DNA of 22,731 nt from a virus. The stretch spans positions 1-22,731 of the IMG/VR virus record IMGVR_UViG_3300026521_000077; one strand, written 5' to 3'. The notes under the pieces were generated by a model. That model was not told the DNA's origin. It was given only the letters and a program-made list of their open reading frames with translations, and searched no databases. The position numbers were made by a program, and so were the translations under genes. Below, piece after piece: positions 1 through 7,466 of the stretch. How positions within the stretch are numbered: the first letter of the stretch is position 1; each line of letters opens with the position of its first letter.

Positions 1-189
1 TTTATTAGCATAAAAGCTAATCTCATCTGTTCCAGTTTCTATAACAACATCTTGAGCTTGTTGCTTGATTAAATCAACCGTGCTTTTTAGATGCCCAATA
101 TAGAACCACGCCCCAGAGCCGAACACCCCCCCAACGATTGTAATCAATACCATTGGGTTTTTTAGTATTTTCTTTATGTCTATAATCAT
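1..189 (-). CDS. Membrane-anchored small protein, C-terminus beyond window edge
   Basis: An open frame begins at an ATG at 189 and runs off the left edge after 63 codons without a stop. It reads MIIDIKKILKNPMVLITIVG, followed by a glycine-rich hydrophobic stretch (about residues 13-33) that looks like one transmembrane segment, then a more polar part rich in Gln, Asp and Lys. Its ATG overlaps the stop of the 38-residue gene upstream (ATGA), so translation is probably coupled. An N-terminal anchor with a polar remainder after a holin gene would fit an inner-membrane spanin or another lysis accessory protein, but no family motif is seen. A seven-G run in the coding strand (126-132) lies in the membrane segment. 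Confidence 0.6.
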   Translation of the reverse strand, partial: MIIDIKKILKNPMVLITIVGGVFGSGAWFYIGHLKSTVDLIKQQAQDVVIETGTDEISFYANK

Positions 190-302
190 CTTTTGCCTTT
201 TACATAAGAGAGTAGATACTTAACCCCTGCCCATAATATAGCCTTATATTTGCTAGATACAAATCTATCAAAAAGCCATCTTGCTATTTTATAAGTTATC
301 AT
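186..302 (-). CDS. 38-residue protein between holin and membrane protein genes
   Basis: A 38-codon frame starts at the ATG at 302 and ends with TGA at 186-188. It begins MITYKIARWLFDRFVSSKYK and ends in a basic VKGKR tail. The ATG overlaps the stop of the holin gene (ATGA) and its own stop overlaps the next ATG in the same way, so three genes form a chain of translationally coupled frames. That exact junction geometry is the main evidence that so short a frame is real. The peptide is basic and aromatic with a moderately hydrophobic centre (around ILWAGVKYLLSYV), compatible with membrane association. I recognise no family. It could be a lysis accessory peptide. Confidence 0.55.
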   Translation of the reverse strand: MITYKIARWLFDRFVSSKYKAILWAGVKYLLSYVKGKR

Positions 303-730
303 TTTTTTACACCAAACATATCTCTTATTCTTTTCCCAATGAGAGAAATAGCGTCCCACTCAGGTAACTCCTGCTTTGTTCTTAGGCTGTAAATATTCCC
401 TATCGTGCTATAAACTTCACTTACAATTAGTAAATTCAGTCCATATATAAAAAACTCTGTACTATTTTGTCCTAAAGCTCTTGCCCCTGCCCCCATAACT
501 ATCGGGATAATTAGTAAGCTGAACTTACTTAATACCCCGTATTTAGCCCTATTTGATGTAACTTCTACTCCTAAACTGTGTGCTTTCCAGACACCAGTAA
601 TGAAGTCTATCATAATTAAAAATGCCAACAAACTAAAAGGCTCTATTGGTATCCCTAGATATGTTAAAACTCCTGCTAAATTAGCTAAAAATATTGTAAA
701 CGCCACAATATACTCATTCTCATTCATCAT
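299..730 (-). CDS. Phage holin (holin_4/TIGR01593-like)
   Basis: This 143-residue protein has about four hydrophobic segments (roughly residues 9-26, 33-50, 68-84 and 90-107) and a charged C-terminus ending in VKK. The stretch LIMIDFITGVWKA followed by SKFSLLIIPIVMG is typical of the phage holin family that includes toxin-secretion/lysis holins. Such proteins form lesions in the cytoplasmic membrane to release or activate endolysin. The gene overlaps the preceding 117-residue gene, and its TGA overlaps the ATG of the 38-residue gene. Two adjacent ATG codons can serve as start (730 or 727); the second is better spaced from the AAAGGA upstream. No endolysin is visible inside the window, so it may lie to the left. 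Confidence 0.8.
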   Translation of the reverse strand: MMNENEYIVAFTIFLANLAGVLTYLGIPIEPFSLLAFLIMIDFITGVWKAHSLGVEVTSNRAKYGVLSKFSLLIIPIVMGAGARALGQNSTEFFIYGLNLLIVSEVYSTIGNIYSLRTKQELPEWDAISLIGKRIRDMFGVKK

Positions 731-1073
731 AATCCTTTTCTATATTGGATAGGTCTAGTCTATCCTTTTTAATTTCCCATTCAAAAGAGTTCTTACAATG
801 TTCTCTCCCAAAAAAGAAGTCTATAAACTTCTCAAACCAACATTTTGTACACTCATATTTACATAAGTAGTGCGTATAAGATGATATTGTATAGTTCTCT
901 TTGCCATACATTACAGAACCACCTGCTTGGTCAAACCCGATAGCTGATATTTCTAGGTACTCTTTTATAGGTAAGCCCTTTAATACCCTAGTCATAACCC
1001 CAAATGTTATTACAAAAGGGGTTAAAACAAATACTAATATAAAAGCCAATAAAAACAACCCAAACTGCTTCAT
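720..1073 (-). CDS. Membrane-anchored Cys-rich phage protein of unknown function
   Basis: A 117-residue protein with an N-terminal hydrophobic segment (about residues 5-27), then a central GFDQAGGSVMYGKENYTISS motif and a Cys-containing C-terminal half (CKYECTKC, later GREHC). The order of DQ, G-rich turn, TIS, aromatic-rich helix and HC...SFE matches a small family I recall from many phages (typically written D-Q-x-x-N-x-L-x-x-G-x-x-x-E-T-x-S followed by H-C), which is usually unannotated and often sits near lysis or tail genes. Its role is unknown. The ATG overlaps the stop of the propeller gene (TAATG), so it is the last-but-three gene of the late operon in this window. The hydrophobic start could be an uncleaved anchor. 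Four of the cysteines lie close together and could bind metal or form disulfides. Confidence 0.65.
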   Translation of the reverse strand: MKQFGLFLLAFILVFVLTPFVITFGVMTRVLKGLPIKEYLEISAIGFDQAGGSVMYGKENYTISSYTHYLCKYECTKCWFEKFIDFFFGREHCKNSFEWEIKKDRLDLSNIEKDYDE

Positions 1074-2296
1074 TATTTTAGCCTATATGTCAAGTGTAGG
1101 GTCGGTGGTTCTTCACCTACTGGAACATCAAATAGTCCAGTATCTTCGTTTCTTGTAACTGAACTGTAAAGTATATCTATGTTTTCAGGTATTGGATAAT
1201 CAGGGTGGATATAGTCATCTTTAAATATCTCAATAATATTATAGTTTGAGTAGTCCGATACATACATTCGACCATCATCTTTCACAACCAAATTTTTAGG
1301 GGAATTTAATCCGTTCCCCTTGTGTGGGATATCTGAACCTGCCTCATAACTAAATGCTCCAGCACTAAACTCTACATTACCAGTAATCACATTAAAGCCT
1401 ATAACTTTTCTCATATTGTTAGATAGCACATAGAGCAAGTCGCCTTTTAATGTAAAATCAGACAAGTCTAAATCATCAACTCCAGCACTAGCAGGTTTCC
1501 TGATTGTTTTTATGTAAGCTAACCCATCATCTTCATCATAAAAAAATACATCTATCTCATTATTTTTGCCTACATATATAACATCATCTATAACTTGGAT
1601 AGCTTTAGGGTTGTAAGTCTCTAAGTTTGAGCCGAGTCCAGAGCCTTTGTTTTCGAGAAGAGTTTTAATCCAGTTTCCATCAGTATCAAACTCCTCAAGT
1701 GTACCATAGTACCTATTAGCATCTCCAGCACCATCATAAGTAAGTACCAAAACATTGCCATTTGGGGCTATGCCTAAGTTGTAAACTTTACCAATCTTAT
1801 TATCGGAACATTTACCTCTCGAATTGTATTTTCCAAACTCCCAAGCTACATCACCAGTATCTTTATCAATTGCCAAGAACCTATTGTAATATGTCCCTAC
1901 AAAAATGTGAGTATCGTTAAAAGTGGCACTTATACACGACCTATTATCACTGTTCTTGTTTACTTTGTACCCATGAACTAAAACACTGTCCTCATCAAAA
2001 TAGTAGATATAACTCTTGCTATAATCAATAGACACAAAGTGTTCACCGTCCATCTCTAGCCCCCACGGGGTTGAGCATACATCAGGGTTTTTGTATCGAC
2101 CGAGCCTAAATCCGTTATCTACAACATAGGTTCCATCTATTGGTTTTAGTTCGGAATAATTCACTATATTTTTCATCATCTCATCGACACATAATGGTAA
2201 CATAGCACTCGGGGTATTACATTCTCGACTCATTGCCGATGGGCTTATGACTCTAATTTCGTCATTTTTGATACTTGTAAAAAACTCTTTTAGCAT
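1073..2296 (-). CDS. Six-bladed NHL-like beta-propeller protein, probable tail or receptor-binding component
   Basis: The 407-residue protein has about 70 N-terminal residues without repeats and then six sequence blades, at roughly 75-113, 120-158, 168-215, 227-268, 277-318 and 328-360. Blade six (LNSPKNLVVKDDGRMYVSDY) is a textbook NHL blade, and the second contains a PQQ-like AIDKDTGDVAWEF. A short tail (about 361-407) ends in LTYRLK. NHL and related propellers bind proteins, glycans or RNA. No catalytic signature is apparent. There is no obvious signal peptide. The gene has a strong AAGGAG site five bases before the ATG and follows the fibre-assembly-like gene by two bases, so it belongs to the tail end of the structural operon. 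I infer a virion or host-recognition role from position only. An alternative is a moron-type gene acting on the host surface. Confidence 0.7.
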   Translation of the reverse strand: MLKEFFTSIKNDEIRVISPSAMSRECNTPSAMLPLCVDEMMKNIVNYSELKPIDGTYVVDNGFRLGRYKNPDVCSTPWGLEMDGEHFVSIDYSKSYIYYFDEDSVLVHGYKVNKNSDNRSCISATFNDTHIFVGTYYNRFLAIDKDTGDVAWEFGKYNSRGKCSDNKIGKVYNLGIAPNGNVLVLTYDGAGDANRYYGTLEEFDTDGNWIKTLLENKGSGLGSNLETYNPKAIQVIDDVIYVGKNNEIDVFFYDEDDGLAYIKTIRKPASAGVDDLDLSDFTLKGDLLYVLSNNMRKVIGFNVITGNVEFSAGAFSYEAGSDIPHKGNGLNSPKNLVVKDDGRMYVSDYSNYNIIEIFKDDYIHPDYPIPENIDILYSSVTRNEDTGLFDVPVGEEPPTLHLTYRLK

Positions 2297-2298
2297 CT

Positions 2299-2769
2299 CT
2301 ACTCCTTAAAGTCTGGTATTTTTTTCAATAACTGCTCAATCCCTAAATCGGCTATTTCTTTTGATGTTATCTTTTCAGACTCGAAGAATACTTCAGCTAT
2401 CCACGCACCTAGCCTTTCAGCTATCTCGCGATACTTGTTTGGATAACCTACATAATTAGCTATGGAACGATAAGGTCGAGTTTTGTTATCTCCAGTAAAT
2501 CCGTATTTTTGACAAGTTTCATCAAGTTTTCTTAATACGGAATTCTCTAGCTTTCTTTTTTTGCTTTCTAATACTTCTTCTTCTGTTCTAAAGTCTTTCT
2601 TAGACAAAGTGTTGTTTTTTACATCGACATAGTTATAATTGTTTTTTATAGACTCTTTCCATTTTTTTTCTGAAACTTCCAGGTTTGGAGTAGGTATCTT
2701 ATTATGTATATCTTTAGAATACCAGCCTAAAAGCTTACCGTCTTGTTTATTATAATGTGCGTATTTCAT
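2299..2769 (-). CDS. Tail fibre assembly-like protein
   Basis: The 156-residue protein begins MKYAHYNKQDGKLLGWYSKD and continues with IPTPNLEVSEKKW. This layout (Tyr-rich strand, a G-x-x-x-G-W-Y turn, an IP segment and a Trp at the start of a helix) is seen in small proteins encoded directly after phage tail fibres, several of which act as fibre chaperones. A charged coiled region follows (about 60-95). The C-terminal half (about 95-156) is helical, including a segment around GAWIAEVFFES. The ATG lies 11 bases after the stop of the fibre gene, behind AAAAGGAT. A role in folding or attaching the fibre is inferred from family resemblance and position. It may instead be a structural connector. 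Confidence 0.55.
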   Translation of the reverse strand: MKYAHYNKQDGKLLGWYSKDIHNKIPTPNLEVSEKKWKESIKNNYNYVDVKNNTLSKKDFRTEEEVLESKKRKLENSVLRKLDETCQKYGFTGDNKTRPYRSIANYVGYPNKYREIAERLGAWIAEVFFESEKITSKEIADLGIEQLLKKIPDFKE

Positions 2770-2780
2770 TCTTTATCCTT

Positions 2781-3515
2781 TTAATACCCTATTGCTACCC
2801 AACCAAATTTATTGTCTTCAGAATTGTCTTGTAGTTTAGCCTCAAACTCACTTTCGTCGATAATGTGTACTAATAAAGCTCTAGCTGTTTCGTCTGTTAT
2901 ACTCGCATCATTGTAGTCACAACCTATCAAGCTTAGACAAGCATTTGGAAAAGATATATTGTAATTAAATGTCTCAGCATCACCCCCACTTAAGGTAAAT
3001 TGCCCCCATTGAATGATTAGACCATTAGGTAATTTCTGATAACCATTTTCCGACAAATCGTTATCGAAATCATTCATTAAGGCAAAATCCGTTGAGTCTT
3101 TGCCGTCTAATGTATCAGCATCACCCCCGCCCAAGATTACCCAATTCGTACCATCATCGGTAGTTGGGTCATTACCCTGGTTAGGTTCACTTTCCGTTCC
3201 TGAAACACTTTTATATATTTCTCCATCACTACTGACTGTATAACTGTTCTCTAGGTAATCTTGATGAGTATTCCATTCGCTAATCCCTTGTTGATATAAA
3301 TAGGAAACTAGATTGCTAACCGTAAAAGCTAATGCGTTAAAGTCTTGTTTTGTGGGGTTATCGTTTGCCCCCACGATTTCCCACCCTAATTTAAAATCAT
3401 CATTTAAATTGTCATCAATATCGTCACTTTGGGTTGTGTCCCCAAAAACGGTTCTATTGTCACTTGTACTATTACTAGCAAAAGGTACAACATTGCCATT
3501 GTATCGCTTAAACAT
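2781..3515 (-). CDS. Tail fibre protein with gp53-like C-terminal domain
   Basis: This 244-residue protein shows three parts. The N-terminus (about 1-75) contains DDFKLGWEIVGANDNPTKQD, typical of proteins that attach short fibres to baseplates. The middle (about 76-130) has a WNTHQDYLENSYTV...GEIYKSVSG block with PNQGNDPTTDDGTNW, resembling small carbohydrate-binding-like modules in fibres. The segment DADTLDGKDSTDFA (132-145) is a common trimeric fibre repeat. The C-terminus (about 157-244) starts NGYQKLPNGLIIQWGQ, carries ISFP, and ends GWVAIGY, the hallmark of the phage fibre tip domain related to gp53. It probably forms a trimer that binds the host surface. The gene is preceded by AAGGAG and lies nine bases after the DUF2612 gene. 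Confidence 0.8.
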   Translation of the reverse strand: MFKRYNGNVVPFASNSTSDNRTVFGDTTQSDDIDDNLNDDFKLGWEIVGANDNPTKQDFNALAFTVSNLVSYLYQQGISEWNTHQDYLENSYTVSSDGEIYKSVSGTESEPNQGNDPTTDDGTNWVILGGGDADTLDGKDSTDFALMNDFDNDLSENGYQKLPNGLIIQWGQFTLSGGDAETFNYNISFPNACLSLIGCDYNDASITDETARALLVHIIDESEFEAKLQDNSEDNKFGWVAIGY

Positions 3516-3524
3516 TACTACTCC

Positions 3525-4232
3525 TTATATTATTTTGTTGGCAAAATAGCTATCTATCTTGTCGTCGAACTTGTCACCAAACCCCGTATTGTGTGGGTTA
3601 AATCCGAAAGTGCCTCTACTGTCATAACTTATAAAAACACTACCCACGCCTTGTGGTCTAGGAACTAAATCCAACTGCTTGATGTATTGTATCATATTGT
3701 ATGTGAAAGTTTTATCCATATAAACCCCCATCACCATATTTCTCATATCTGTAACATAAGCTAATCCGTCAAAAAGATAATCCACGGCGTTTTGTACGCT
3801 AAAATGGTTACTATCTATCATTGTGGCTTTGGCATAATTTTTCGTGATTTTTGCTTTTATGAAAAACCTATAATCCGTATCATCTAGCTCACTTGTGGCA
3901 TAAGGTATTTCAAACTTGTCCTTAAAAGTATGGGATACTACCCCGTCATCAAACTTGTCTCCCATTGGGTAGGCTGATGGGTTGTCCCTAAAGCCAAAAT
4001 ATTTTTTAGGTACAGAAAAAGGCACTATTCTACTCACCCCTACAATTTTACCGATAATATCTAATTGTTTACCAATAGCCAAATCAACATCAAAAGCCCT
4101 ATCAAAACTATTTAGTAAGTCATAGATTTCACTAAACTTACTAATAATTGCCTCTATATGCTTGTTTGCTTTTGGCTTGTTGGCATATTGAATAATTAAA
4201 AGCTTTTTATACTCACTAATAAATAAATCCAT
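3525..4232 (-). CDS. DUF2612-type baseplate protein (tail protein I equivalent)
   Basis: The 235-residue protein starts with a helical segment (about 1-45) followed by AFDVDLAIGKQLDIIGKIVG, which is the recognisable core of DUF2612. The family sits directly after the J-like wedge gene in many contractile-tailed phages and takes the place of P2 gpI, linking baseplate wedges to fibres. The C-terminal part has aromatic and glycine-rich repeats of the GFNPHNTGFGDKFDD kind; a related GFRDNPSAYPMGDKFDD occurs near residues 84-100, so the protein contains two copies of a short G-x-KFDD motif. The SD GGAG lies inside the end of the J gene, one base separates the two genes, and the fibre gene follows. 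Confidence 0.75.
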   Translation of the reverse strand: MDLFISEYKKLLIIQYANKPKANKHIEAIISKFSEIYDLLNSFDRAFDVDLAIGKQLDIIGKIVGVSRIVPFSVPKKYFGFRDNPSAYPMGDKFDDGVVSHTFKDKFEIPYATSELDDTDYRFFIKAKITKNYAKATMIDSNHFSVQNAVDYLFDGLAYVTDMRNMVMGVYMDKTFTYNMIQYIKQLDLVPRPQGVGSVFISYDSRGTFGFNPHNTGFGDKFDDKIDSYFANKII

Positions 4233-4233
4233 C

Positions 4234-5400
4234 TTATATCTCCGTAATTGTTATATTGTCCCCCACTATGATTAGACGCTCGTCATAGTTAGATACAAGT
4301 AAGTCATCAACATAAACATCATCATCTAGGCTCAACTCTAAGTCGGACGCAATAAAATTGCTACCCACAGAGTAGATTGTAGAATATAATTCTGTCACGG
4401 TTATATTTTGGGCAATATTAAAGTTTAGTTCAGCTAATTTTCTTTTTATACTATAAACATCAATCACATCTGATGGGTGTCTTTTTTTTACATTCAACTT
4501 GATAAAAATTTCCGTCTCCATGGGTCTATCAAATCTAACTTCGTGGTAAAAAATTCTCTCTGTGCCATCACCCCTAATAAATGTTTCTGTATGTGTAGCT
4601 TCAACCAAGCCTTTTAATCCACAACCGATAGTTTTGTCCGTTGCGATAATTTCAGCTATTTTGTCTATATCTCCACCATCTACAATTATCCAAATGCTAT
4701 GTGCTGGTAACTCTCTCTCGGTATCATATAGAGATGTTTTGTTTTCATATAAAATACAATCGTTTACACTTTCTAAGTTTAATATTTTACCGACAATAGA
4801 GCTTATTAAGCTTGTAGCCCGATAACCTATAAGTTGGTTTCTTCTTTTTCTTAGGGCAACATCGCTCTCCTCATCTCTACCCTCTACGGCGGGGTTAGGG
4901 TTGTTAACAGTGTCTATTTCTGTAAGTATCGTTACGGGGGTTGTAATACTGTTAGGCATAGCACTTATTGACCCCCATTCCTTTGCTTCAAAGCTTACGG
5001 TTGTTGTCCCGCTGCTTATGCTTTGTGGTGTGCTAATAATCCACTCGATTTTATTATCATCTCTTACAGTGTAATTCTCATCAAGATATACACTCTTATT
5101 AGCCGTTATTTCTAAATCGACTGTACTTTTAGTTGCTGGTAGCCTAACGGACGCAATAAGTTTTAAGATTTTATCAAGCTCGTGACCCTCTGCCAAATCT
5201 GGGTCTAAAGCATTATATAATCTAGCTATCTGCGTCTGTAAATCGTATATCATATTTGTATAAATCCCAATCTGTTGTCCGTCGGGGGTGTCTTGGTCTA
5301 AGTTTATATCTTCTCCATAAATCGCTTTAAACTGCTCAGTGAAAGAGTCAAATATTTCACTAAAACTATCTAGCTGTAAACCATCTTTATCTATAATCAT
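4234..5400 (-). CDS. Baseplate J-like wedge protein
   Basis: The 388-residue protein has the layout of the Baseplate_J family. The N-terminus contains IFDSFTEQFKAIYGEDINLDQDTPDGQQ (seen in shorter form as LDQDTPDGQQIGIY), followed by an ALDPDLAEGHELDKI segment and a beta-rich middle (about 95-185). The VEGRDEESDVALRKRRNQ element (about 180-197) is highly characteristic of the family. In the virion these proteins assemble into the wedge around the hub. The start ATG overlaps the stop of the gp25-like gene (ATGA) and is preceded by AGGAG. The length is usual for the family. Confidence 0.9.
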   Translation of the reverse strand: MIIDKDGLQLDSFSEIFDSFTEQFKAIYGEDINLDQDTPDGQQIGIYTNMIYDLQTQIARLYNALDPDLAEGHELDKILKLIASVRLPATKSTVDLEITANKSVYLDENYTVRDDNKIEWIISTPQSISSGTTTVSFEAKEWGSISAMPNSITTPVTILTEIDTVNNPNPAVEGRDEESDVALRKRRNQLIGYRATSLISSIVGKILNLESVNDCILYENKTSLYDTERELPAHSIWIIVDGGDIDKIAEIIATDKTIGCGLKGLVEATHTETFIRGDGTERIFYHEVRFDRPMETEIFIKLNVKKRHPSDVIDVYSIKRKLAELNFNIAQNITVTELYSTIYSVGSNFIASDLELSLDDDVYVDDLLVSNYDERLIIVGDNITITEI

Positions 5401-5747
5401 AAAGTAACTCCTAACTCATTATCTTTTTTGTATATTGTATCCAAACTGATTGAGATTGTTGCTTCACGATTATCGGGAACCGATATATCTATCGAGATAA
5501 TCCTAACCACGCCGTATGTATCTAGCGTGACTCGTTCAACTTCTCTTAGAATAACATCTTTTGTATCTTTGCTCCCCAAAAGCCTAAACCAGTCGATATT
5601 GGCTTCACTATCTAGAAACCAATCATTTTTAAAACTCTTCAATCGGGTGGTTACGCTTTGTAATATAGCATCATTCTCTCTAAGATAGTTTGCTTGTCCA
5701 TTTCCAAAAGTCCAATCCCCGTCTTTATCCAGTCTTCTAACTCTCAT
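5397..5747 (-). CDS. gp25-like baseplate wedge protein
   Basis: The 116-residue protein contains DGDWTFGNGQANYLRENDAI near the N-terminus and a later RVTLDTYGVVRIISIDISV strand pair. Small size, position directly before the J gene and this fold pattern match the T4 gp25/P2 gpW group, in the variant found in small myophages. The protein is a wedge core component joining sheath and baseplate. The ATG overlaps the stop of the spike gene (TAATG), with GGAG eight bases upstream. Its TGA overlaps the next ATG, so spike, gp25 and J are coupled. The segment NIDWFRLLGSKDTKDVILRE is well conserved in such proteins. Confidence 0.75.
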   Translation of the reverse strand: MRVRRLDKDGDWTFGNGQANYLRENDAILQSVTTRLKSFKNDWFLDSEANIDWFRLLGSKDTKDVILREVERVTLDTYGVVRIISIDISVPDNREATISISLDTIYKKDNELGVTL

Positions 5748-6325
5748 TATGCTATCTCCGTAATTAGTCCATTAGTAACAGTTATCACCTTATCGTCTTT
5801 ACTCTCAAAAGTTCCACTTACTCCCGCAACGCCACTCGTACTATATGTGTTAGCGTCAAGATTACCCAAAATGGTATAATCACCTTTTAATCTACCATCT
5901 CCATTAAATGTCATAATATCGGGGATAGTAAGTTCTCCTGTCTTGTTGTGAATACCAACAAGTGCGATACTATCACTATAATCGTGAGTTCGTGCGTCCA
6001 GGGGCTTCTCAAAATCCTTACCGATATACCAAGTATCAAAACATCTTTCAGAAACAAACAAGATACAGTAATCCCCAACACTAATTGGCATTTGAATGCT
6101 ACTTGTTCCACCTAAAAAGTTAATAATTGGAACATTGGCAAATTCAGGCAAATCCCGTTTTTCGCCATTTACGACTCGACTGATAACGGGTTTACAGTTT
6201 ATATTTTTACTATTCACCTTTGTTACTCGAGCAAGTAGATTGGTGTGGGTATTGGCTAGCGTTTCAGCTATCGCACTCATTATAACATTGTCTAGTTGTG
6301 GCTTTTCGTTATTGTTGTGTATCAT
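5747..6325 (-). CDS. Baseplate central spike, Gp138/gpV-like
   Basis: The 192-residue protein has an N-terminal domain with LARVTKVNSKNINCKPVISR and ISVGDYCILFVSERCFDTWY (about 98-118), the OB-fold pattern of the Gp138 N-terminal family. A repetitive beta C-terminus follows (about 130-192: GELTIPDIMTFNGDGRLKGD, then GTFESKDDKVITVTNGLITEI), as expected for a trimeric needle that leads membrane puncture. The closing VTVTNGLITEI-like sequence is common in such spikes. The ATG overlaps the hub stop (ATGA) and the stop overlaps the gp25-like ATG. No metal-binding HxH apex motif is seen at the extreme C-terminus, so a separate tip protein might exist, or the tip may be blunt. Confidence 0.75.
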   Translation of the reverse strand: MIHNNNEKPQLDNVIMSAIAETLANTHTNLLARVTKVNSKNINCKPVISRVVNGEKRDLPEFANVPIINFLGGTSSIQMPISVGDYCILFVSERCFDTWYIGKDFEKPLDARTHDYSDSIALVGIHNKTGELTIPDIMTFNGDGRLKGDYTILGNLDANTYSTSGVAGVSGTFESKDDKVITVTNGLITEIA

Positions 6326-7146
6326 TTTAAAACCTTATACTCTTTAGATGATTGGCAAATACATTCCTGTAACCAGTCCTTTCCATAATTGTCCCCACTA
6401 TATCGTATAGTTATGACTTTATATACCCCGTTTAAATGTTCAGCTGTCGTTGATTTTAATTCAACTAACCCACCAATCTTTACAACAGGGTTCATTAGGG
6501 TCGAAAAGCTAACCTCTTTATTTTTTCTAACAGGTGTATTGAGTAGCCCCGTGCTTGGTTGAATTAAGGGGATATAATCATCAATGACCTCATCATCTTT
6601 AATTATATGTAGCTTTTCGTTATCTATAAAGTATGTTTCATCTTCAGCTAACATATCCGAAATGAGTTTAAAGGTTTTACCCACAAAGACTCTTGGTCTA
6701 AAAAGTTGCTTCAACTCTGTGATTTTGCCTTTTTCTATATTGGGTGAGTCTGTCAATAGATTATCTATATTGTTGTTGGTAACCGTTTTAGATGTGTAGC
6801 TGTTTATAAAATCATATCCCCCATCTAAACAATTAATAGTAGTCACGAAATCAACCCCCTCTCGAACCGAACTCGCTTCTAAAATAGTACCTTTGAAGAT
6901 GGTCTCTATTTTCTCATATCCTGCTCGAAACAAAAAAGGCATTTTGATAGAGTTGTCCGTTTTATCTTTTATGAGTTTTTTTCTCTTGTCGGCACTCAGG
7001 TTGTATATTTTTATTCTACAACTATTTAACCCACCTTTTACAGATTTTGTTATATCAAACTGTACTCGTAGCTCGGGTATAATTCTTACAACTTCATCTG
7101 TATTTAGAGTTAAAACCAATTCGTAATCACGCATAAATCTATTCAA
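6322..7146 (-). CDS. Baseplate hub protein (gpD/late-control-like)
   Basis: The 274-residue protein carries RVQFDITKSVKGGLNSCRIK and IYNLSADKRKKL (about 27-56), a signature shared by phage hub proteins that sit between the plug and the spike. It is followed by FRAGYEKIETIFKGTILEAS and a beta-rich remainder; the C-terminus contains GVYKVITIRYSGDNYGKDW, resembling late-control gpD endings. The hub connects tail tube, spike and wedges. The best start is a TTG at 7146: it has AGGGGG seven bases upstream, whereas the in-frame ATG at 7134 (codon 5) has no SD. The gene overlaps the plug gene by eight bases. The stop overlaps the spike ATG. Confidence 0.7.
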   Translation of the reverse strand: MNRFMRDYELVLTLNTDEVVRIIPELRVQFDITKSVKGGLNSCRIKIYNLSADKRKKLIKDKTDNSIKMPFLFRAGYEKIETIFKGTILEASSVREGVDFVTTINCLDGGYDFINSYTSKTVTNNNIDNLLTDSPNIEKGKITELKQLFRPRVFVGKTFKLISDMLAEDETYFIDNEKLHIIKDDEVIDDYIPLIQPSTGLLNTPVRKNKEVSFSTLMNPVVKIGGLVELKSTTAEHLNGVYKVITIRYSGDNYGKDWLQECICQSSKEYKVLK

Positions 7147-7462
7147 CTTTATACCCCCTCAACTCAGCCAACTCATATCTATCTATAAAGTAAAAATCAA
7201 ATAATCCACTACTAAAGCTATCTACACTAAAGGGGTCTGTTAATAGATTTTTATCATCAACAATTATATCAAAAGGTAGATTTAGCCCCATTAGCAACAA
7301 AACAGCTGAAGCAACCCTTATCCCGTTTACTGCCTTATTTTTATAGGAAACGCTCATAAACCACGAACCTTGTCTAAAGTTCATCACAATGTTAACATTG
7401 TTCCCCTCAAATGGAACAACAAACTCTTGATGCTCATCATTGTCAATTTGTATCTTTCTCAT
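7139..7462 (-). CDS. Baseplate plug protein (Pam3 gp18/DUF6983-like)
   Basis: The 107-residue protein has an FVVPFEGNNVNIVMNFRQGS start, a WFMSVSY strand, then GIRVASAVLLLMGLNLPFDI and DDKNLLTDPF, ending with FYFIDRYELAEL. This arrangement of conserved elements is typical of the small plug-type baseplate proteins described for cyanophage Pam3 and found before hub genes in similar phages. It is thought to close the baseplate channel. It starts four bases after the Dit-like gene and overlaps the hub gene by eight bases. Assignment is by pattern recognition and gene order. Confidence 0.7.
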   Translation of the reverse strand: MRKIQIDNDEHQEFVVPFEGNNVNIVMNFRQGSWFMSVSYKNKAVNGIRVASAVLLLMGLNLPFDIIVDDKNLLTDPFSVDSFSSGLFDFYFIDRYELAELRGYKVE

Positions 7463-7466
7463 AGCC

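Noticed and set aside
126-132. Seven-C run (G7 in the gene) as a phase-variation tract
   Set aside because: It is short for slippage-driven phase variation in epsilonproteobacteria, and the frame is normal on both sides.
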